Shown here piece by piece: positions 15,186 to 17,449 of a stretch of 17,449 bases of DNA. Each line of letters starts with the position of its first letter. The stretch's first letter is position 1. The notes under the pieces were generated by a model. That model saw nothing but the letters and a program-made list of their open reading frames with translations, had not been told where the DNA came from and did no database searches. The translations under genes and the position numbers were made by a program. Location: positions 1 to 17,449 of the forward strand of contig JBCDBD010000051.1 of NCBI GenBank assembly GCA_039184335.1, in the 5' to 3' direction. The stretch is from JBCDBD01 sp039184335. GTDB taxonomy: Bacteria; Bacteroidota; Bacteroidia; Flavobacteriales; Flavobacteriaceae.

Positions 15186-15921
15186 TCAATTCTGCCAAAA
15201 ATGTCTTACTGTGGGTCACCAAAAAATCAATCAGTTGAAATTCATTTTCTTTGCGCAACAACGACTGTGTGGGCACTTTGTCATCACAGTAGACCAAAAA
15301 AGCATCAATTTTATCTTGTGGCAGTCTTAGGTCCACAACAAAAAACTCGTCATCATATACCTGTCGCAATACCTCACTTACTTTCAAGGGGGCCCGTTCT
15401 TGACCTGTATCTTGATTACGGGCGGTAAACATTGCTTTAAAAATATTCACAAAATTAAGCCGCCCCTCAATCCTATCATTTTGTGAAGTATAAGCCACAT
15501 TCTCGACTTCGGTGCTACGGTCAATTTCATATTCAAACCCCTTGAACTTTTCATTTTTCACCTGAAGAAAGCGCTCTTGGTTTTCAGGGCTTACCACCAC
15601 CTCATCGAGTTGGGTGATTTTTTCGGTTACTTCGACTACCAGCCTTTTGTTGTCCAATAGTTCTTGGGTGACGTCTACAATCTGTAACTGGTAGTTCACC
15701 GCTGTAAAAACCAATTGGTCCCCCGCTTTCACCCAAATCAAGAATTGGCCGTTTTCATCGGTAATAGTGGCGAAGCCCGAGGTAGAGTTCACTACATTCT
15801 CATTGGGCACATAGTTTCCCCGATAAAGTACCTGCCCCCGTAGCAGCTCACGACCATCATCTTGGCCATAAACAAGAGTGGAAAAGCAGACCAATACCAA
15901 AAAAAACAACGCCTTTTTCAT
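15175..15921 (-). CDS. Carboxypeptidase-regulatory-like domain protein (paralogue 1)
   Basis: The 248-residue exported protein has a signal peptide (about 1-20, ending VYGQ) and a carboxypeptidase-regulatory-like domain (about 27-110: LLRGQVLYRGNYVPNENVV, ATITDENGQFLIWV, GDQLVFTAVNYQ) ending in QLDEVVVS. The unknown C-terminal region ends with LPQDKIDAFLVYCDDKV and FQLIDFLVTHSKTFL, which aligns by eye with the end of the downstream paralogue. I use the ATG at 15921; the longer frame would begin at a TTG (15930). A degenerate -7-like TATCTTTA lies at 15946-15939 on the minus strand. It is the first gene of the four-gene unit. It probably sits in the periplasm or on the inner face of the outer membrane; function unknown. 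Confidence 0.83.
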   Translation of the reverse strand: MKKALFFLVLVCFSTLVYGQDDGRELLRGQVLYRGNYVPNENVVNSTSGFATITDENGQFLIWVKAGDQLVFTAVNYQLQIVDVTQELLDNKRLVVEVTEKITQLDEVVVSPENQERFLQVKNEKFKGFEYEIDRSTEVENVAYTSQNDRIEGRLNFVNIFKAMFTARNQDTGQERAPLKVSEVLRQVYDDEFFVVDLRLPQDKIDAFLVYCDDKVPTQSLLRKENEFQLIDFLVTHSKTFLAELNGE

Positions 15922-15996
15922 AACACACAATGTTTAGCTAAAGATAAAGAAAACCCTTACCCCCCGGATATAAAAATGCAATGGTTCTAAACTTTT

Positions 15997-16017
15997 GTTA
16001 ATTATTTTGTAATTAAC
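15997..16017. repeat. AT-rich inverted repeat GTTAATTA-N5-TAATTAAC
   Basis: A perfect 8-bp inverted repeat with a 5-base centre (TTTTG) lies in the 226-bp gap between the divergent paralogue 1 gene and the right-hand surface protein gene. Position and symmetry would suit an operator for a dimeric regulator. It has no T-tract and no GC core, so it is a poor terminator. Apart from this and the -7 box at 16117, I see nothing else in the gap. Confidence 0.5.
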
Positions 16018-16116
16018 ACCATCTACCCTCTCAAAATTGTGACTGTCGCCCATACCCATTCACCCCAACACAAAAGCATTTTGACGTAAAAAACGGGAAC
16101 AATGTAAATAGAAGAC

Positions 16117-16124
16117 TACATTTG
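16117..16124 (+). promoter_or_regulatory. Predicted -7 box (TACATTTG) for the right-hand surface protein gene
   Basis: TACATTTG matches TAnnTTTG and ends 23 bases before ATG 16148, or 35 before ATG 16160. A TTTTG is at 16079-16083, but at 33 bases it is too far for a standard -33 element. Confidence 0.5.
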
Positions 16125-16147
16125 ATCATTCGATTAATGCACCCAAA

Positions 16148-17449
16148 ATGTCTTACATCATGAAAATTCGTTGCATCATGCTGCATTTGGCCCTGTTTAC
16201 TGCCTCAATAGCTATAGCGCAGGTCAAAATAGGGGACAATCCACAAAATATTGATGCCGGTTCTGTATTGGAACTGGAAAGCAATTCAAAAGCGTTGGTC
16301 ATTACCAGAATGGCAACTGGCCAAATGAACAATTTGGCTCCGCTACGTGGTGCCCTGATCTATAATACCGACACCAATTGTGTGCATTATTATGATGGTG
16401 GGCAATGGATCAACCTATGTGATGAGCAAAACACCACCAATGTCAGTTTAACCCTCGAAGACGATGAATTGGTGCTGACCGATAGTGACGGCAATGAGGT
16501 CAGCGTGACTCTAGAAGGGGTAGGCCTACAAACATTTTCAACAGATCCAGTGGTCAATGCCAACGCGACAATTTTCATTACCCAGACCGGAGACAACTAC
16601 AATTTTGAAGTCAGTGAAATCACTGGGGAAAATATTGTGGACGGTTCGATCAACGGATTTTTAGACATACAGTTCAATTCAATTGGTGAGGATCAATTGG
16701 CGCCCAATTCGGTAGGTCAAGAAGAATTACAGGACAATACGGTTGCCGACCTCGAAATTGACTACGCCCAGGTTACCCTAAACGATTTTACCAATGATGC
16801 CGGTTTTATTACCAGTGCCGAGATACTCAGCAACGATCCCAACAATGCATTGACCGATAATGGAGGTGCTTTTTATGACGATAGTGCGATTCAAAATGCC
16901 ATACTTGCCAATAGCAACCTCATCAATGACCATATTGGCAATGATAATGACTTGGATATCGGGAATGAATTGATCACTAGTATCCAGGTACAAGGTGATA
17001 ATCTTGTGATTGATGAAGGTACCAATCAACAAACCGTAAGTTTGGCAAGTTTTAACAATAGTGGCAGTGACAATCAGGACATTTCCACTAACGGTTCTCC
17101 AGGTAACATATCGATTGACAACGGCAGTACCATTACCATCAATGTGGAAGATGGGGATACCAATGATAGCAATGAGTTACAAGTTGCAAACGAGGTTCCT
17201 GTTGCAGCGAATCCTACTAATTATAACCAAACTGGTAATCATGTGGAAAGTCACCTAGCAGGCATCGACACAGTATTAGGAACTATTTTAGCTGGTGGAG
17301 GTTCAGATGGCAACGACTTCGTCAACGCCGGGGCACTCAACGTCGAGAGCCTCGAGCTCACCGGTACAGGGGGCGCGGGGGCAACCGTGGACCTCTCGGA
17401 CTTTGCACTCGAGACAGAGCTCGCGGCTGCCATCGCGGCATCAGAGGCA
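16148..17449 (+). CDS. Large secreted surface protein, 5' part (open at window end)
   Basis: From ATG 16148 the frame is open for 434 codons to the last base with no stop, so the gene is cut by the window edge. A second ATG at 16160 gives a cleaner signal peptide (MKIRCIMLHLALFTASIAIA, cleavage before QVKIG) and may be the true start. Residues after the signal follow a pattern common at the start of Bacteroidota surface proteins (DAGSVLELESNSKALVITRM, then LRGALIYNTDTNCVHYYDGGQW). Later sequence is Asn/Asp-rich and repetitive (LNDFTNDAGFITSAEILSND, DGDTNDSNELQV), like fibre or adhesin stalks. The last ~40 codons change to an Ala/Glu/Leu-rich, GC-rich style (LNVESLELTGTGGAGATVDL), probably the first unit of a repeat module. 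By analogy it may carry a T9SS sorting domain at its unseen C-terminus. Function is unknown. Confidence 0.85.
   Translation, partial: MSYIMKIRCIMLHLALFTASIAIAQVKIGDNPQNIDAGSVLELESNSKALVITRMATGQMNNLAPLRGALIYNTDTNCVHYYDGGQWINLCDEQNTTNVSLTLEDDELVLTDSDGNEVSVTLEGVGLQTFSTDPVVNANATIFITQTGDNYNFEVSEITGENIVDGSINGFLDIQFNSIGEDQLAPNSVGQEELQDNTVADLEIDYAQVTLNDFTNDAGFITSAEILSNDPNNALTDNGGAFYDDSAIQNAILANSNLINDHIGNDNDLDIGNELITSIQVQGDNLVIDEGTNQQTVSLASFNNSGSDNQDISTNGSPGNISIDNGSTITINVEDGDTNDSNELQVANEVPVAANPTNYNQTGNHVESHLAGIDTVLGTILAGGGSDGNDFVNAGALNVESLELTGTGGAGATVDLSDFALETELAAAIAASEA

Noticed and set aside
15922..15930. TTG start three codons upstream for paralogue 1
   Set aside because: The ATG at 15921 begins a standard signal peptide (MKKALFF).
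16390..17433. Minus-strand open frames at 16390-16596, 16778-17032 and 17251-17433
   Set aside because: They are opposite the continuous plus-strand frame 16148-17449, which has a signal peptide and a recognisable N-terminal pattern.
1..17449. Possible CRISPR array, tRNA, rRNA, integrase, transposase or toxin-antitoxin pair
   Set aside because: No repeat-spacer pattern, cloverleaf, att-like duplication or characteristic protein was found on either strand by eye.

Overview
The window looks like a chromosomal segment of a marine-type member of the Flavobacteriaceae (Bacteroidota). The support is a surface protein with a type B type IX secretion (T9SS) C-terminal domain, a PorP/SprF-family protein, an OmpA/PD40 lipoprotein-like partner, two carboxypeptidase-regulatory-like proteins, start regions without clear Shine-Dalgarno sequences, and six TAnnTTTG boxes upstream of genes (the Bacteroidota -7 element). 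I cannot name the genus. No RNA gene, IS element, phage gene or CRISPR array is visible.

Layout. Bases 1-1989 are the 3' part of a large repeat-bearing surface protein: near-identical Calx-beta-like repeats, then four cysteine-containing HYR-like repeats, then the type B sorting domain. After a hairpin come a PorP/SprF-family gene and an OmpA-family gene, a likely dedicated secretion/anchoring set for that adhesin, as in the sprB-sprF arrangement. A short lipoprotein gene follows. Next are a minus-strand MFS transporter with a divergent AraC-type regulator, and a kynureninase gene that meets the regulator tail to tail with overlapping stop codons. Then come a GNAT acetyltransferase (minus) and a class I O-methyltransferase (plus).

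The minus-strand block from 15921 down to 10478 forms two units. The upstream unit is carboxypeptidase-regulatory-like protein 1 > protein 2 (11-bp overlap) > DUF6702-like protein > M1 metallopeptidase, closed by a strong intrinsic terminator at 11371-11402. The downstream unit is tatA > PAP2 phosphatase, 3 bp apart. The PAP2 gene overlaps the convergent O-methyltransferase gene by 38 bp.

The right end (16148-17449, plus) is the 5' part of a second large secreted protein, open to the window edge. Its GC content jumps from about 42% to about 68% in the last ~110-130 bases, probably where a repeat module starts. Both window edges therefore cut through large, compositionally mosaic surface proteins. 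I found no clearly new multi-gene system. The best leads are the two mosaic repeat proteins, the paired carboxypeptidase-regulatory-like paralogues with an unrecognised C-terminal region, and two -7 boxes placed so close to the start codon that leaderless transcripts are likely.
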